In this document: piece after piece, positions 10,101-25,167 of the stretch
Position numbering within the stretch: the stretch's first letter is position 1
Layout of the letters: the number at the start of each line of letters is the position of its first letter
Assembly (NCBI GenBank): GCA_963930775.1
Contig: OZ005694.1
Location: 1,178,001-1,242,000, forward strand
DNA from: Cliona cf. orientalis
Taxonomy: Eukaryota; Porifera; Demospongiae; Clionaida; Clionaidae
DNA: 64,000 bases
Direction of reading: 5' to 3'
Position numbers and translations under genes: made by a program
The notes under the pieces: model-generated
Told to the model about the DNA's origin: nothing
What the model saw: only the letters and a program-made list of their open reading frames with translations
Databases searched by the model: none

Positions 10101-10951
10101 GTAGCGCTTGCATGACTAGCTATCAGCAGTCTGCTAGTTCATGCCGAGTATACATGTACCAATCATAAAAAATTATTATGTTTGGTAGAGCTTAACGCCC
10201 CACTGTAGACAGAATTATAGAATACAATACTTAATGAATCAGTATTAAAGAAAAATGTGTAAAAGTGTAAGTGCTTCAATCTTGGTTTTAAAATGCACCA
10301 AAGACGAAGACTAGCGTAAGTCATCAACTCTCGACCATCTAAGACGTTCGGGACTGTAACTCGGGCTCTGTACGTGCTATGAACCTCGAACAAAATCCAT
10401 TCAGTAGATAATTCATTTGTCTATTAAACGACCACTTACCGTATATGAATCTAGTTTCTGCAGGTCACTATAAGCGAGTATGCTAGACCCATGATTTTAT
10501 GGATTGGTGACCGTTTCCACCTGTTGTCGACCGCCCAGTAATTTGCAACAGTGCTAATGTCGACCGATGGCCGATTTTTATAATAAATGTGCATGCAAGT
10601 AGTAGATACTTAAGATAATACTTTCATCATGATTATTACTTACTATTATCATAAATATCAAGTTTTCATATCGAGTGAAACTTTTATATATGCAGGATAC
10701 ACAAAATTAATACCATCGCCATACGTTCATAGTGTGTGGCAAAACGCGACCACACCCGAGACCACCGTGTAGTAGATATCGGTCGACAATAAAAGGTGGT
10801 CGAGTAATGATGACTTACGCTACATAATTTTTAGGTTTTACTCTAACACTGTGTTCCATTAGGTTGAGCTCTACACTCTAGCTTCCTTAACCAACTTACC
10901 ACTGCTTTGCACTCTATATTCCTCAGGAAATAATATTATACCAAACCGTCC

Positions 10952-11421
10952 CAGAGGAACCTCCATACTACGGACGCCACTGTAATACTACCAAACTATC
11001 CTTACTATCAAAGTATCCTTTGTTTGGAGGTTGCTTCCAAGAAATACTATGCAGTCTAACAAGTCATATGTCTGCTCAGCTTCTCATAAAAGTCATTAGG
11101 TAAGTAAAAGAAGGCCAAAACAAAGTATCTGGCATTTGTTCTTGTAAATCAACCATTTTCACGATAATCCATATGGAACTGAAGAGCTAGTACTTGTAAT
11201 TGTGTTTGGGTACGTAGCGCTGACCATAATAATTATGTTAATTATGCAACGTGACCGTTTTAGGCCGGATCGTGCCTCTGTAATACAGAATAGAGAGGTG
11301 TTCTTAGTTCGGAGGTCACGTAAGTACATGTTTCTATGGCTAAACGCTTGGAATCATTGACGGCCGTCTATATAATGGAGGTGTCCTTCATTTGGAGGAC
11401 CATAATAGAGAGGTTCCACTG
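10952..11421. mobile_element. Pogo/Tigger-like MITE
   Basis: The ends are CAGAGGAACCTCCATACTA and TAATAGAGAGGTTCCACTG, followed by TA on the right. The subterminal word GGAGGTGTCC/TTTGGAGG recurs inside. CAGTGGAACCTCTCTATTA-type termini are typical of pogo-related elements in invertebrates. It has no transposase. Confidence 0.6.
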
Positions 11422-12944
11422 TAATCATTGCGCTACATTTTGTGTGTTTACAGAAATTTGGTTGGAGGCTCAAAGATTGAGCATGCAAACATTTGCCACT
11501 TAAAAATAGATTGATTGCTTGCTTATTAGGGACGTCACTATGTACAAAACCACCACTGACTGTCAGTGTTTGTTATTCTCATCTTTCTACAACCAACAGT
11601 CACGATAGTTGGATGACTGCATCGTGAGAATCAGCGGATTTCGACGTGAAGCGACAGGATGAGGTGGATAAAAACGTGAAAAATTCATTCAAATACAGTG
11701 TTAGTGCAAGAGAATTCAGAATCATTTTCAGCTGGGATTGATCATGATACTAGGCTTACTGTGTTTAAAAACTTATACAATCTTTAAGATTCATGATAAA
11801 CGTTGTCGCACTACCCATTCAGATACATTATGAAAAGTACTAAAACACCATTATCAAGGGCTTATAGACCCCAAAGGCGGAGAGGGCATGTAACTGCCAT
11901 AGTGTCCTGTGTACCTAGCAAAATTCAGATCAGACACAACAGATTATAGTAACAGCTACCGTCTGGCTTTCACTATGCATATTGAGGAGTTTTACTATTT
12001 TTAACTTTAATACATACGAATTTTGCCAGGTGCCTACTTACTTGCCCTCTTCTCCTTTAGGAGTCTACAAGCCCTTATTATTATACTGTGCTAATTAGAT
12101 CTTGTGTTTTAAAAGCATTAACATGATATTCAGAATGATGTGCAGAAAGATGAGCTGACCAGAAAAGGCTGAGGGTTATGTGTTTGAGGTTTTGTTCAGG
12201 GTCGCCAGTGCAATGAAAAGTGAAGTATAGCGCTGGACAGAACACTCAGATAGTAGCATGAGGATGAAAGCTTCTGATGATGTGCAATTTTGTGTAAGAT
12301 ATAGCCACAAAGCATGCCATCTGATTTCAACTGCATTTAACTGCAAACAAAACCCATTGTCTTACCTCTACACCAGTTATTGCTCTTGATAATATTTGTA
12401 AATCATCAGGCTCAGATGATATCATGAGGATGCTCAAGTCTATGGAATACAGTACAGCACCCAGTTGTACTGAATTGTTTAATCTGTGACTAACTCTAAA
12501 GGAACTATTCCTACAAATAGAAATTAGCAAGAGTTCCGAAGGGAAACATTGTGAAAGGAATGTTGAATACTACCCTATAATATTAATCCTTCCAAAAATT
12601 TAGCAAACCTTTAAAATGCCACATTAAATTTATTCTCAGCAGTGACAGTGAATTGTCCCTATTTCAACCTGTCAGTGGAATGTCTTACTGTGTTGTTCCT
12701 CCACCAGTGCCCTTACCTCAGTTATATAAGACTGGCTCACAGCATTTGAAGAAGGAAATAAAGCTTATGTTATTTTCTTCCATGTACAAAAGACCTTTAA
12801 CTCCGAGAAAACGATAATATTATATTACACACTAGCACATCTTCGAGTCTACAGAGATATTATATTCAGGGGAATAGGATGAAATTCATGCAAGCTCATG
12901 GTACAATATCTTTATGGACTGTGTGCTTGTATAATATATGATAC

Positions 12945-13340
12945 TACCGTATACTCTGGTTAATAAGTGCATGCGCTTATAGTGGTAAACGGAACGACAG
13001 TATGCGCTTAATAAAGGATATGCACTTATATGGCACATAACCACGTTCACAAACATTTGGGCACGTGATGGATGCTGGCTCGAGCGCTTAAGCATTTACA
13101 GCTGCCGCTCAAGATGATGAGTGCTGGCCACTTGTCTGAAGACTCGATCTTCTTGCATGACAGCGTCATTCGTGGCCATCATATCTCAAAAGATATCTGG
13201 TCTTCCACAAACTTTCCAGCCTGTTGTTGAGGTCAAACCTCAGAACGCCACGCCTATTAAGTGCATGCGCTTAATAGACAATGGCTTGTGACGAGAAGAG
13301 AGCATGCGCTTGTGTGCTTAATAGCGGGGTGCGCTTACAT
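12945..13340. mobile_element. MITE family A, copy A2 (right end degraded)
   Basis: It starts TACCGTATACTCTGGTTAAT and carries the same order of TGCGCTTA words, GGCACGTGATGG and CAAGATGATGAGTGCTGG core as the other family A copies, in the inverted orientation relative to A1. The right terminus loses identity after GGGGTGCGCTTA at about 13332. Confidence 0.75.
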
Positions 13341-13969
13341 GATAATCATAGTTAATGGTATAATCATGTTGGCAGGGAAGGGGCAAGGGACATTTCGCAC
13401 CTCCTCCCTTAACATTGCTTTGTTCTCTTCCCCCCCCCCCCCCCACACACACAAAGATGCTCCTTTGATTATTAAATTTTGCAAGTTGTTAATGAAAGTT
13501 ATTCTTCTTGATTAACATGTTAAAGCCCCCTTCAATTCCCAAAACAATTTGCTTTGAAGTTCCCATGCCTTGTTTGATTGATATTTCACACGCATGAAAA
13601 GACAGGCACATCTGAATATATGTGATTAACCGCCCCTCCCCCCCCCCACCTCCCCACATTTTCCTGGACATTAATTTCCTGTCCGAGTAATTGCTGTGCC
13701 CAGGATCTTTTAGAGCTATTGAATATTCATTTCTTGTGTAGCTTAACATGACAACATATCTACACTGGCATAATATTATAATGATGATGTGTACATTCTC
13801 ACTCTGAAATCAGAGACACCAGGTTGCCTAAAATTAATATCAATAAATGCTTGAGCAATAACTATAGTAATAATATAATACTATCAAAAGTATTCAAGGT
13901 GAAGATATTTTAGCTGCATGAAGATACTTCAGTAGCTAAATGATCGACAGTCTAGCTATGTACTACTAA

Positions 13970-14382
13970 CAGGATACATGCACAGGCCAAATCGATAAGT
14001 TATTAATGAACTGTTCCAGTAGTGCCCACCACTTTGACTGTGTGAGCCTATTGTGAATTATTGATGGCATGGGTGCTCTACCTAAATGTCTTCTAGTGCA
14101 CAATGAAACTGATGTCCATTTTGGCACCAAGAGTCTGATATGCTATGTAGTATGTCCTGGCTCCCTCACATTCAAAATGCTTCTGGCACCTATGAGGATA
14201 CATGCAGAGGCCAAATTGATATGTTATTAATGATCTGTTCCAGTAGTGCCCACCACATTGACTGAGTGAGCTTAATAGTACTTGTGAAGTATCTACTTAT
14301 TAATGGAATGGGTGTTCTACCTATACAGCTTCTAGCTAACAGAGAAACTGATGTCAATTATGGCAGCAGAGTATGATATGCT
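13970..14382 (+). repeat. Tandem duplication of ~180-bp unit
   Basis: The segment 13970-14145 is repeated with about 80% identity at 14191-14382. Shared landmarks are GGATACATGCA, CTGTTCCAGTAGTGCCCACC, TGGGTG(C/T)TCTACCTA and GAAACTGATGTC. No coding content is visible. Confidence 0.75.
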
Positions 14383-15886
14383 TTCACGAGTTACGTCATT
14401 TTGGAGAATGTTGTACTTCCATTGCACGATATTATGGAAGCAGTTTAAATGGTAGTGCAACAGCCCTAGCTGTCTGTGTACATCAGTATAATTATTATTC
14501 AGACATTATCTATTCATGTTCTAATTAGACAGTTTAGTGCTCCCAGGGCCGGGTTGGGCTGGGGTTCTGTGGCTCCACTACACATGCATACAAAAATACT
14601 GGTCATTATCATCTAGCAGCACCGCTAGTCGTTCATGGTGCTCAATAATGTAATTAAATTGCTAAGGGGTAATCACACCTGCTGGAGTCAATGAAATCAT
14701 TCATTATCTCTGACAGAACTGGTAATAGGTGATATACAATACTCAATCTGACCGATAACAATAGTATACATATTATATACTCTTGCCGATAATAATAGTA
14801 GTACTATGTCGAGTATTACTATTAATTTTACAATAGCCTTGTGCCATGCACGTAACAGTGAAAAGGTGGGAATAGGGAATGGCACAAGGCTAATGATATT
14901 ATACGATAGGCTAATGATGCAAGTTCATGCCAGTATCAAACACAATGCATAGGTGATAAAACCAGAGGGGGTACAATGCCCCCCTCCCCACTTTCTCAAT
15001 GCTGATACACCCACTCTTAAGCAAAACCAGTGAATTTGTCAATTTTACCAGTCTGCAATAGTCTTATATAAGCTCCGAGTCAAACCTGTGCTAGATTCAT
15101 TGCTGCTCTCCTTGAAAATGACAGTTTCTGCCAGTTGTTCATAATTGTTTCTTCATTTTTGCAATACCATGTTTCACATGAAACAGTTGATTAGTGGCCA
15201 TGGTTTAATACTTTGGTGCAAATTATCATGCATTTAGCCTCCTCACATTCAAATCCTTCTGCCGTCTATGCAATGCATGATCCATTGTAGCGTATAGGAT
15301 CACACACTTCAGCTATATATGATAGCTGTAAAGACTAGAGCAATATTCATATCACCCATGCAGAATAATGTATTTAAGTATTGCTGGGCTATTGTTGCTC
15401 TCTAGTGCTTATCATACTAACCATTCAGATCTTAGATGAGGATATATTGTATCATTTTTGGCTGTTTAATTGACAAGCAATTCAAATGCCATCATGACAA
15501 AATAAGCTCAGCTACAAGCACGGCAGCTACAATCACAATCATCACTAGCCTGTAGTACAAGTTGAGGTGTCAGTATTTCAAAATAAGATAATACTAAATT
15601 GTACTGTCTGCACTAAGCCTAATTATAAATGCTGTATACTAACACTCACTGATTAAAGCTATATCACCGTAGGAGGCCATTCTGTTAAGTTCTAGCAGGG
15701 GATCTTTATTCAGTGGCTTACCTTACAATAATGTAATCTCTCTCAAATTATGCAATTATATTTGCTCAAAAATGGAGGAGGCTTCTATACTCTTGATTAA
15801 CCTCAAGCAAACATTTGATGAGATTTACAATCCACCAGTGTGCCCACCTAATCTGCTGTCTATAGTTGGTGGACAGGACTACAGAA

Positions 15887-16250
15887 CTTGAAATAACGGT
15901 CGGACATCGGACATTTTCCGTGCATTTTGCCCAATGTCCGAGCATAGCAGCCTTTGTCCGGACATAATGTCCAGACATAGCCACTAGTGCAAAAACTCAG
16001 CACTGTGGTTGCCTACAGCCACATTGACTGTTCATAGTGCATAATTATGGGGAATAACAGTTTACACTAGTATGGCTACCTGTCAAACCACGGTCATGTT
16101 TGGTGGTCTGTGGAATTTGCCAAGTCTGCAGATACTACTAAAATGTAGCTGCAGCTCATGGAATGGCAGAACAGAATCTGACAAGGTCTGAACAAAACTG
16201 ATCATGTACGGACATTGTGTCTGCACACTTTTAAATCCTTATTTCAAGCT
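15887..16250. mobile_element. MITE with CTTGAAATAA ends
   Basis: An approximately 360-bp element has ends CTTGAAATAACGG and CCTTATTTCAAG. The word GTCCGGACAT/ATGTCC(G/A)GAC is repeated close to both ends. It ends about 530 bp beyond the ankyrin gene's stop codon on the minus strand. Confidence 0.55.
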
Positions 16251-16638
16251 CGGGGACTAGTGGACTGGACTAGTGGGCTGGACTACTGGACTGATAGGTT
16301 TCATTTAAATTCGGTACCATAATGAGGCATAATGGAGGTAATTATTGTTCCACCTGTAGAAACACCCTGACTGTCTTGGTCTATTGGCTCGCCTATCAAC
16401 CACACCCATTATCAGCCCAAATCCCAGCTAAAACTGGACACTGAGAGAGCTCTTATTGTATGATATTGTTCTGTGGTTTTAGCCTCAACTGAAGCGGTTT
16501 GATATTTTGGTATAATAGCTATCTTCCAGCCTTGTCACCAGAGTTCCCTCCTCCCCCAACGTTTTGGTGGCTGGGGTGGTATCAGATTTGACTTTTGGAT
16601 TACTTTCTTTGAGTACGTTTAAGGCTCTACTGTCATAA

Positions 16639-16644
16639 TTTATT
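16639..16644 (-). terminator. Candidate poly(A) signal of the ankyrin gene
   Basis: The minus strand reads AATAAA about 140 bp after the TAA at 16783-16785. It is the first canonical signal downstream of the predicted stop. Confidence 0.45.
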
Positions 16645-16782
16645 ACATGTAACTTGGTAGATAATGTATTTAATGCTGTTTTAATGCTGTGACAGAGAAT
16701 GTAGGTGAGTCATATACTGACTCACTAGGCCAGCTTAGACCCACGTAATTTTCAGTGGTAGGCATTGGGATACTTTACATAA

Positions 16783-17003
16783 TTATTGTGACATGCCAAT
16801 CTCAGCCTCATGCATGCATAAGTTGCATGTCAGCTTAGTAGAGTATAATGTAGCTCTGAGCATAACATGGTAAGGGCAATCAATTGTTTTGAACCCCACA
16901 GTAACGTAGGCGTGAAGAAGGTGTAGATAGACCCCACTGACAGTGGTACTTTGGGCAACATTGTGGAGCATCTCCGTGCATTTCAGTCCAATAATCCAGT
17001 TCA
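16783..17003 (-). CDS. Ankyrin gene exon 11, C-terminus
   Basis: Acceptor GTACAATCAG leads in phase 1 into 72 residues and TAA. It contains NWIIGLKCTEMLHNVAQ and VYLHLLHAYVTVGFKTIDC. It is unusually rich in Cys and His and is not similar to ankyrin repeats. The 221-bp frame is fully open up to the stop. Confidence 0.6.
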
Positions 17004-20000
17004 CTGATTGTACACAGCCTGTAAAGCGGCATTTTTATGCACAAATTTTATTATGCGTGTCAACTGGCAGTCTCATGACTGCGTTATACATTACTGTAAT
17101 AATGCATTACAATGCATAAATGAAAGAGACCCATTTTGACTGATTCGCAAATTTTCTCACATGCATAAAAATGTCACTTATAATAATATATCCTTATCAC
17201 CACTAACAAGATTAAGGTTAATCTAGTATCATTAAATTTTTTATTACCTTGCTTATTATTGAGAATCTTGGATAAGCCGACCTGACCGATGTGGTGCAGG
17301 CATTCCACTACCCTCTCCTGGGTAAGCACCAACTCTCCAGAAAGGGCGAGGTCAAAGTTAACACCATTCTTAGTCAGTTTCCCCAAATGCTCGGATAGCA
17401 AAATCTTAAGTATTCTTAAGTCATCAGCACTTAGGGGCGGGTGAACATCTAGGGAATATATTTTGACAGCTGCTGTCACTAAACTGATTAAAATCCAATA
17501 TTTCATGCAATTACATTGCACATGATAAATAAAAACTATTTGATAACATTAGTGTTGTATCAATTGGATATTGTACACTGAAAATATTATATTGTTTGGC
17601 TATGTACTTGCACTAATTACTTATGGCTGTAGTTATAAACATTATTTATGCTTTTTTTGGGTTAAGTGAGCCAGCAGTCATATTATTTCTTTCATGCTTC
17701 ACCTCTTATTCCTATCACTGAGTATCATTCACTGTCTATCGATTGTGTGCTCACTGTATATAAATCTCTAACATCAAATGTTAACCAAAATTAACTTGCC
17801 ACTAGCTTGTATAGGCAATATAGGGCATAAAACCAAGACCTCACCTGTTTCTGATTGTGGCTCTGATGTATCACTTTTTACGTTAAGGTGCTCTTCAAGG
17901 AATGAAACAACTTCCTCATGTTCATTATAAGAACATCTGTATAATATTAAAGTTTTATAATAATACAGTAGAAATCGTCTAATCAAATCCCTTGAAATTC
18001 TGACATCTCACTAACATGATTGTTCACGTCAGGTACTTACTGCAAATAAAACCAACACAGAGCGCGAAGTTTCCAGTGGCTGATGATATAATAAGTTAGA
18101 TAGCATTTTCAGGCAGGAGGTTATTGCTCTTGAAAATTATGCAGTTTAAATGACAGTAATGATCATAGCTCCAGGCCAGAAAGCTGTGGTAAGGCTGTTA
18201 GGTACTACTTAAGACAAACTTCAATAGTTTACTAAATAAAATATCACAAGCTCTAATACTAATACAAGCCAATTGATCCATATGTGACAATTTACACACC
18301 TACATTCCTGTGCAGTGTTGCACGACTAATTAGTCTTAAAGCATACTTCAATGGCAAAACAAAATTATGAGTATCCAAAACAATAATTATTTGCTGTAAT
18401 TGACTGGCATACACTCATACATACTGTTAATAATTGAATTATCTTTACATACAATTTTAGCGAACATGAGAGTTGCTGAAAATAGTCAATGATTGCAGGG
18501 TGCTTTAACACAGTCAATGTTGTTAATTTCAGGATGATTCAACATAGTCAATGAGGATAATATTTCTAAAAGATTACTCTCTTTGAATTGGCTGCTAATG
18601 ATACACAATAATACTAGGACTACATTATAAGGAGTGTGCAACGCACACAGTTGTAGTACAAACATCCATTCAATTTGCCATATTTGATGTCACAACCATC
18701 TGTGCATGTGGGCTTGAATATCATTAATAAGCAAAGTGCATGCAAATTCTTAAGCCGTACTCCAACAATGTTTATCACGCACCTAGCTAGCAGACCAAGA
18801 TTGCTGTTTTAGGCCTAATGGCAGCTAGTGAGAACCTCCATTCACGGAGCAATGATTATTTAGACACCAGTAAGTTTGTTGTTGGTAGTAGCGGCCAATT
18901 ATCGATTATCATTGACTTTTGTTACTGGACTTGCTGAGTAGATGAGGTGCTCCAGCTCCTTAAACCTAATGCCTAATGCCCTATTGCCTAATTTCAGATA
19001 TGCCACTGAATATACCGCATTATCTCTCCGCCTATCAGCCTCACTTAGTGAGAATGAAAGGATAAATTACAAACATGGATAGGTAGATAGGGTAGTAGTA
19101 TACAAAGTGTGGCACTAAAGGACTTCCAGTCAAAGAGAAATTGTACAGATCACCTGCGTTTTAAACTGGAGTCAAATCTAAAAAGCATTGTGTTATGCAA
19201 TAAGGCCTGATCGTCTGAATGCAATGTGATTATTGAATACTGGGTATGGTGAATAGCTTCCAGTGCAAATAAATCTATCAGCTGAGGCTTGCTCTCCAGA
19301 GTGTTCAATTTTCAGGCATAGATTTTCTTATCAGTGATCTCACTATACTGACTATCCATACCTGAAGATAAAGATAATTATCAAACTGACCATCACAAAA
19401 TATTTGTACTGCATTTGTTGGATATTTGAACATTTTTATTGTAATATCAGATGAGCCCAGACTTCCTACACCCATGGTAGAGGTGCAGTTGCACGGAAAA
19501 AATTTTGGAACCCATAATATTTTAAAGACAATAACAGATTTCAATGCTCAAACCTGATTGATTGGTTAAATAGATATCATCTATGAACGCAAATATTTTG
19601 GTGTGTGCATTATGTGGAAAGTCGCTTTAACGATGAGGTTAAGCATAATGAGAGGTCTGTGTGTGGTGGGAGACAAGGAGCTAGCAGAGAGAAGCTAAGC
19701 AAGGCAAACAGTAAACATATTATTAGACACATACAATGCACGTACACAGCTACATATTACACACAGTGGTGGTTCAGACATGCATTGCTAAGTTTGAACT
19801 GTTTCTGCTGGTGTGTAGCTGCAAGTTTAATAGAATTTTAGTAAGAAATAGCTACTTTAAAATCATTAGATCATTTAATAATGAGGCCATTACACATACA
19901 TAGCAGGTTTGGATAAGTGAATTAATGGATAGTCGGCCTGTTAAAGTCACCCATTAAAGGTAATACACATAATTAGTGGGGTGGTCCCAAGTAGAATCGG

Positions 20001-23000
20001 GCCCAACACATAGAACACCTGGGATGGCATGCTCAATATCAACCAGCGTGTGTACTATGCCTTGCGACCGCCTCAGCCTCTACTGACGACCAAATAATGA
20101 TAGCAAGTAGGGAAGGATGTGCAAATAACATGCATACTAGAAATCAAAAATGTACTAACAGTTATTAAAATTAACAGTGGAAATGTAAACCATTCTCGTA
20201 CTATGTACCATTTCTGCTTGGAATTTTAAAGCCAGCCAGGAGAGAACTGATGCAGGCTGGGATGCCATTATTCACATTCAGTAGTGACTAATCAACACTA
20301 TGGCACATGAAAGAACAAAGTGTAAGCTTACTTTCGAGCAAGGTCCAATGGAGTCTTGCCATCTTTAGTCTTTAAGTTGACATCAGAGTTGGTCTTTGTT
20401 ACCAGGTACTTCACAACATCCAGTCTCCCCCATCTGAAAACAAACAGACAAGTATGTAATACGGCTATAATTATGTTATATTTAATACACCCCTACTAGT
20501 GCTGTATGTGATTACGCACGAGTGCATTATTCCATACAGCATTAGTAGGGGTGTGTTAACTGGTTTGTATCCCCACTATTGTAACACAAGTGTGGTGTCT
20601 GAGTCTGATCACCTACTGAGCTAGGTACCTGTAGTAGTCATATCACAATATTGCCCTAGTCACAGGGCAATATCCAGTACTGTATTATTGCCGGGGTGGT
20701 AGCTTTGATATGTGTCATAGGCGGACAATAATTATTTATCATAATACATTTCTGGGCACAATACTACTAATGCTATACTATTATATGCTTGTATAACACT
20801 TGCCAGTAGCTACATGAGATATTAAGTGACAACATTTTCAGTCAATTGATATCTGCGGATAACTTAAGCGTTCTATATTCTATGTTTAATTGGTTCTAAC
20901 AGGAACCATGGATACTCCTCCATAGTAGACAGATTTCAAAATGCAAAAAGAATCTCATCTTCTTGTTGCTTACTTCTGCTGTACGAATCCACTGGTGCGA
21001 AGTAGAGCACCCACGCGACTGGAATTTTGTGGCAACGCAATTGCCATTGGTGAACTCACCGCACAGCCAGATTATTTTATTATACCCTTTGTGTAAGTAG
21101 CTTGTTGAAGCAAATGCCATCTAGCTTTAGAATACTATTGAGCCAGTTCACATAGCTCTCTTGCACAACTAGGGCTAACCATGCACGTAAACTGTACTGG
21201 CAAGTGAGGAGTGCATCTGCTTCCTGCATAGATATCTGTGTAAACAATGGCTGGCCTAGCCCACTCACCATTCTAGCAAAGTACATACAAGTGAATCGGT
21301 GGTGATATTGTTATGCATCAATACACTATTTCTCATTAGACACCTGTTCTTACAAAACAAGGGACTTTAGCTGCCAGAGGGAGGATTATGAACCACCCCT
21401 GTTTCATAGGATTTAAGGGTGAAAAAGGATAATAATATTATATGAAAAAGTATGCTAGGAAGTATCCATACATAATAATTATTGGTTTATTCAAAATTTG
21501 CATAATAATAGTACATGCACATGCAGTGGGTACCAGCCTTTCTCTCCCCTCCCCCCACTCACCCTATCATGGATCAGAAGGCCTATGAATAAGGCTAGCT
21601 GGTTACAGTAACCGGTCATATTGGTATGGTAACTTCAGCTGTTTTTGACTGGTTTTTCTAGTCAGTCTGAGTTTTATTGAGCCCTGTGCAAATGCAACTA
21701 TGCCCTGTAATAAATACTTCTTCCTAAAGTGAATAAGCAACTTGTAACTCAGTGTAGAGTGACATACATATCATTACATGTACCTGCAGGCAATGTGCAA
21801 TGATGTTTCTCCATCCTCATCTGTAGCACTGATGCTGGCTTGATGTTTTTCTATCAGGTAGGAAGCAACATTCAAGTGTCCATTTCTGCATTAATTAAGA
21901 GGAATACAGTGATGTATATCGTCACTATCCAGTAAAATTAATGGCTCAAGTTAAACCACTTCCATACTACTGTAATCAAAGGAAGTTCAACAATAACTAT
22001 AACAAATAATATGACTAGTCTAGTCCCATCCAGTAATTATCTACATGGGCAGTGTATATAGTAATGGCTGGTTTTATCTCCATGGCAATGATTCTATAAT
22101 CACTGTTTCATTTCTCACAAACAATTATTCAGCAACACCACTGTATATGCAGGGCTGCTATACTGTTGCGCTAATCAAGGAAGCCCAGTCAGCTATTGAA
22201 GTCTAGACTAGTAATGATTTATTGTCAAGATATACTGGTCCTGCAAAGTCAATAAAGTGCCGGAACAAGCTGGAAATTTGCTATAGTTTGTTGTTGGATT
22301 GATTTAAGTACAATTTGATACTTTTTTTGCAAAACTGAATGTTCCTAGTGAGTTGAAATCCACAGTACTAAGAACGGTTATCCACATCATGCATATGATG
22401 AACCAATTTGAATGGGCATGACATGGCGTATCTAATGGTGGAGGTTTTACGCTAACTGCACAGTTACGTATACAATGGTGAATAATAGTAAAAGGACGTC
22501 AATATAGTGGGTACACAGTCAATATTCAATACCTCAATCACAGAAATGTATCTGATACAGTTTGAAACTAACTGTCCGAAAAGCAAGTCCTTTGTAGAGA
22601 GCAAAAGCTATCACTTCCCTCTTAACCATTCTGTATCTTATTACTATAACTCCCTTGAATGATTCCTCTGATATTAAGTATCCCTGTTATTCAATTCCTA
22701 GTTACCTCACTGCTCAGTACAACAGTCTGTACCCTAAGCTGGATAAGGCAGCCACCCTACTCCTACCTTCATAATCCTAAGTCAAGAATAACTTGAACTC
22801 ACTCGCAAGCCATGTGCAATAGAGTGGATCCACTATTGTTCTTACTGTTGATGTCAATACGGCCAGTAGTAACCAGGAAGGTTACTATGTCAAGATGACC
22901 ACCACTGCAGTGACATAAACAAAGTGAAATACGGATGAAAAACAATTAATGTCATTAAGTCATTGCAAAGGTGGTAAATTATAGAGCCTCACTCCAAGCA

Positions 23001-25084
23001 TTTTAATGCTCCACAGAGAAAGGTTGAAATATTTGTAATGAGGCTAGGGTTCAGTACACATACTACACACACATTTGCTAACTTAAGGATACTGGATACT
23101 GTTTTAATTTTGTGAGCACGCGATATTTAATCTACAAAGGAATGCGATAGCAGTACGAGAATCTGATGAGACTATCAGCTACTAACCCGTCAGTTTTTAA
23201 CATTATACATCACACCATAACCCATGACATTATACAGAGTTAGTAATACTTACATGGATGTGCAGAGGACAAAATAAGGTTTTCAAAATATATGAGCAAT
23301 GATGGCCAACCAATTTCCAAGTTGGTGGGTCATTTGCTCCATTTGCTAGGACAAGCCACTGAGTCCAGATCGCTCGCTATCTCTAGTCTCTGCGTGTACA
23401 ACTGGGAGTACAAGTGCTATCTCTAGTCTCTGCGTGTACAACTGGGAGTACAAGTGCTAGTGGGCTGTACTAGGAAGCCACAAACAAAGTCAATTAGTTT
23501 AACGATAGGACCTCGTAAACGTGAACATCTTGCATAACAATTGCACTTTGACTTATTGACTGAATAATCAAACAAACAGCAAGAACGACCACAAAGGAGC
23601 TCATTTGCTCGTTTATTGACATAAAAAGTAAGATAAAATTCTAAGACTGTATAAATAGATATCTCTATCCAAACCATACAGGTAGTTGTATAGCTTTGGA
23701 AACTTTTATCTGGACACTACAACCAACTATAAAAAGTAGCTTGGGCAGCCATCTGGTTGGAATGCACGGGAAATGGCCGATGGCCGACTGTTACTTTGTG
23801 CTCTGGATATGGAATCAGGTCCTCTAATAACATATGTGACCCGCTATGGAAAAATCAACCACTCGCGATTTTTCATGAAAATCGCGTTTTGGGTATAGGT
23901 CGACGCAGAATTTACTGTAGAGTTCAACGGTCAAAGAGCCAGGCTCTAAAAAGCTTCCTAAGCCAAGTTATGGCCAAAAAATTGTACACGGGTCACCCGT
24001 GCCTCAGTTCACAATTTTTCAAGAAACGGAGCGTTTTGTACGTACATAGCTCAACGTTCAATGTTTCCGTATACGCTCCGTATTACACCACGCGGTTAGC
24101 GCCATAATGAATTTGCCGGGAAAGATGGCCACAGAGAGAGCGCCAGTACAGCAGTCCTGGTCTTAGGGAGAAGATATCGAGAGAAGCGATGGACTCTACA
24201 CTTCGTAAGTTGTCTATGATTGTTCTTATAGCTAAGGCTGCATGTAATAAACACCCCTGGGTGTGATTCAACATGAAGTACTTCTGGCAAAGTACGAAGG
24301 AGTCTGACACATGAGATAGCCATTCGTAGCTGTGAATTTACTAGCTAGCTGTGTGCGCTGTTTGGTATGAGCTACGGTTGTGAAAAGCTCTGTTTACCTT
24401 TGTTGTAGAAAATATAATTTTGAAGGCTCTGTACTGCGCTGTGCAGGTTGTGAAAAGCTTTTATACCTTTGTTGTAGAAAATGAAGGCTCTGTACTGCGC
24501 TGTGAGTCTACCAACTGACTGGATGTGATGCTCTCACTGTGAGGATGAGACTGCTCATTGTTTAAGATTTGGAAAGCTAAGGTACATGTATAGTAAACAG
24601 GGAGAGTTTGTGTGCATGTTGAAGAGTGTGCGTGTACGTGTGCATGTATGCGTGCATGTACATGTGTACATGTATGATGTACTTGTAGAAATTGGGGGGA
24701 GCTGGAAGGAGAGAAGGGCTTAAAGCCAGCGACAAACATGAGGAAGGAGAGTCGACTAGTCTTGCATGAGATCGTATACGGTGGGAAAGGTATGTATCCA
24801 AGCTGGCACATTTGAGCTGGGGGTTGTGTGGATGTCAACGAGGATAGCTAGTGGCTGTTGACTCAACAGTGCTTCTGAGACTGATACATTGACAAGGTCT
24901 TCTCAGTAGCTGTTTATGAAGTTTGCTGCACAGGTACTAGTTCCTTCATCCTCGTCCATAACCATACAAGTAACATGCATGTCGAATTATCCGTGAATGT
25001 ACGTGTATGTCCATGAAATTTACCTTGGTATTTACCTCCTCTCTCTCTTTCTTTCTAACTCTCTCTCTCTTTCACTCTCTCTCC

Positions 25085-25167
<83 letters not shown>

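Larger units (their letters stand above)
9512..16782. other. Gene-poor interval between the GTPase gene and the ankyrin gene
   Basis: I find no convincing coding exon here. One or more upstream exons of the minus-strand GTPase gene should lie in this interval. The only slightly protein-like frame is at about 10290-10393 (FEVHSTYRARVTVPNVLDG), which I could not join by splice sites. The remainder is AT-rich DNA with the repeats listed separately. Confidence 0.5.
22790..23550 (-). repeat. Segmental duplication, exon 6 copy
   Basis: Exon 6 and about 650 bp of the intron preceding it match 32548-33240 closely: shared blocks include CCTCACTCCAAGCATTTTAA and TCATTTGCTCCATTTGCTAG. A third, more diverged copy surrounds exon 2 (37500-38130, with the same CCTCACTC...GCACTTTAATG block). 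Confidence 0.8.

Noticed and set aside
10163-10393. Minus-strand frame with FEVHSTYRARVTVPNVLDG as a possible upstream exon of the GTPase gene
   Set aside because: No phase-compatible donor or acceptor joins it to 9160, and the frame soon becomes low-complexity aromatic sequence.
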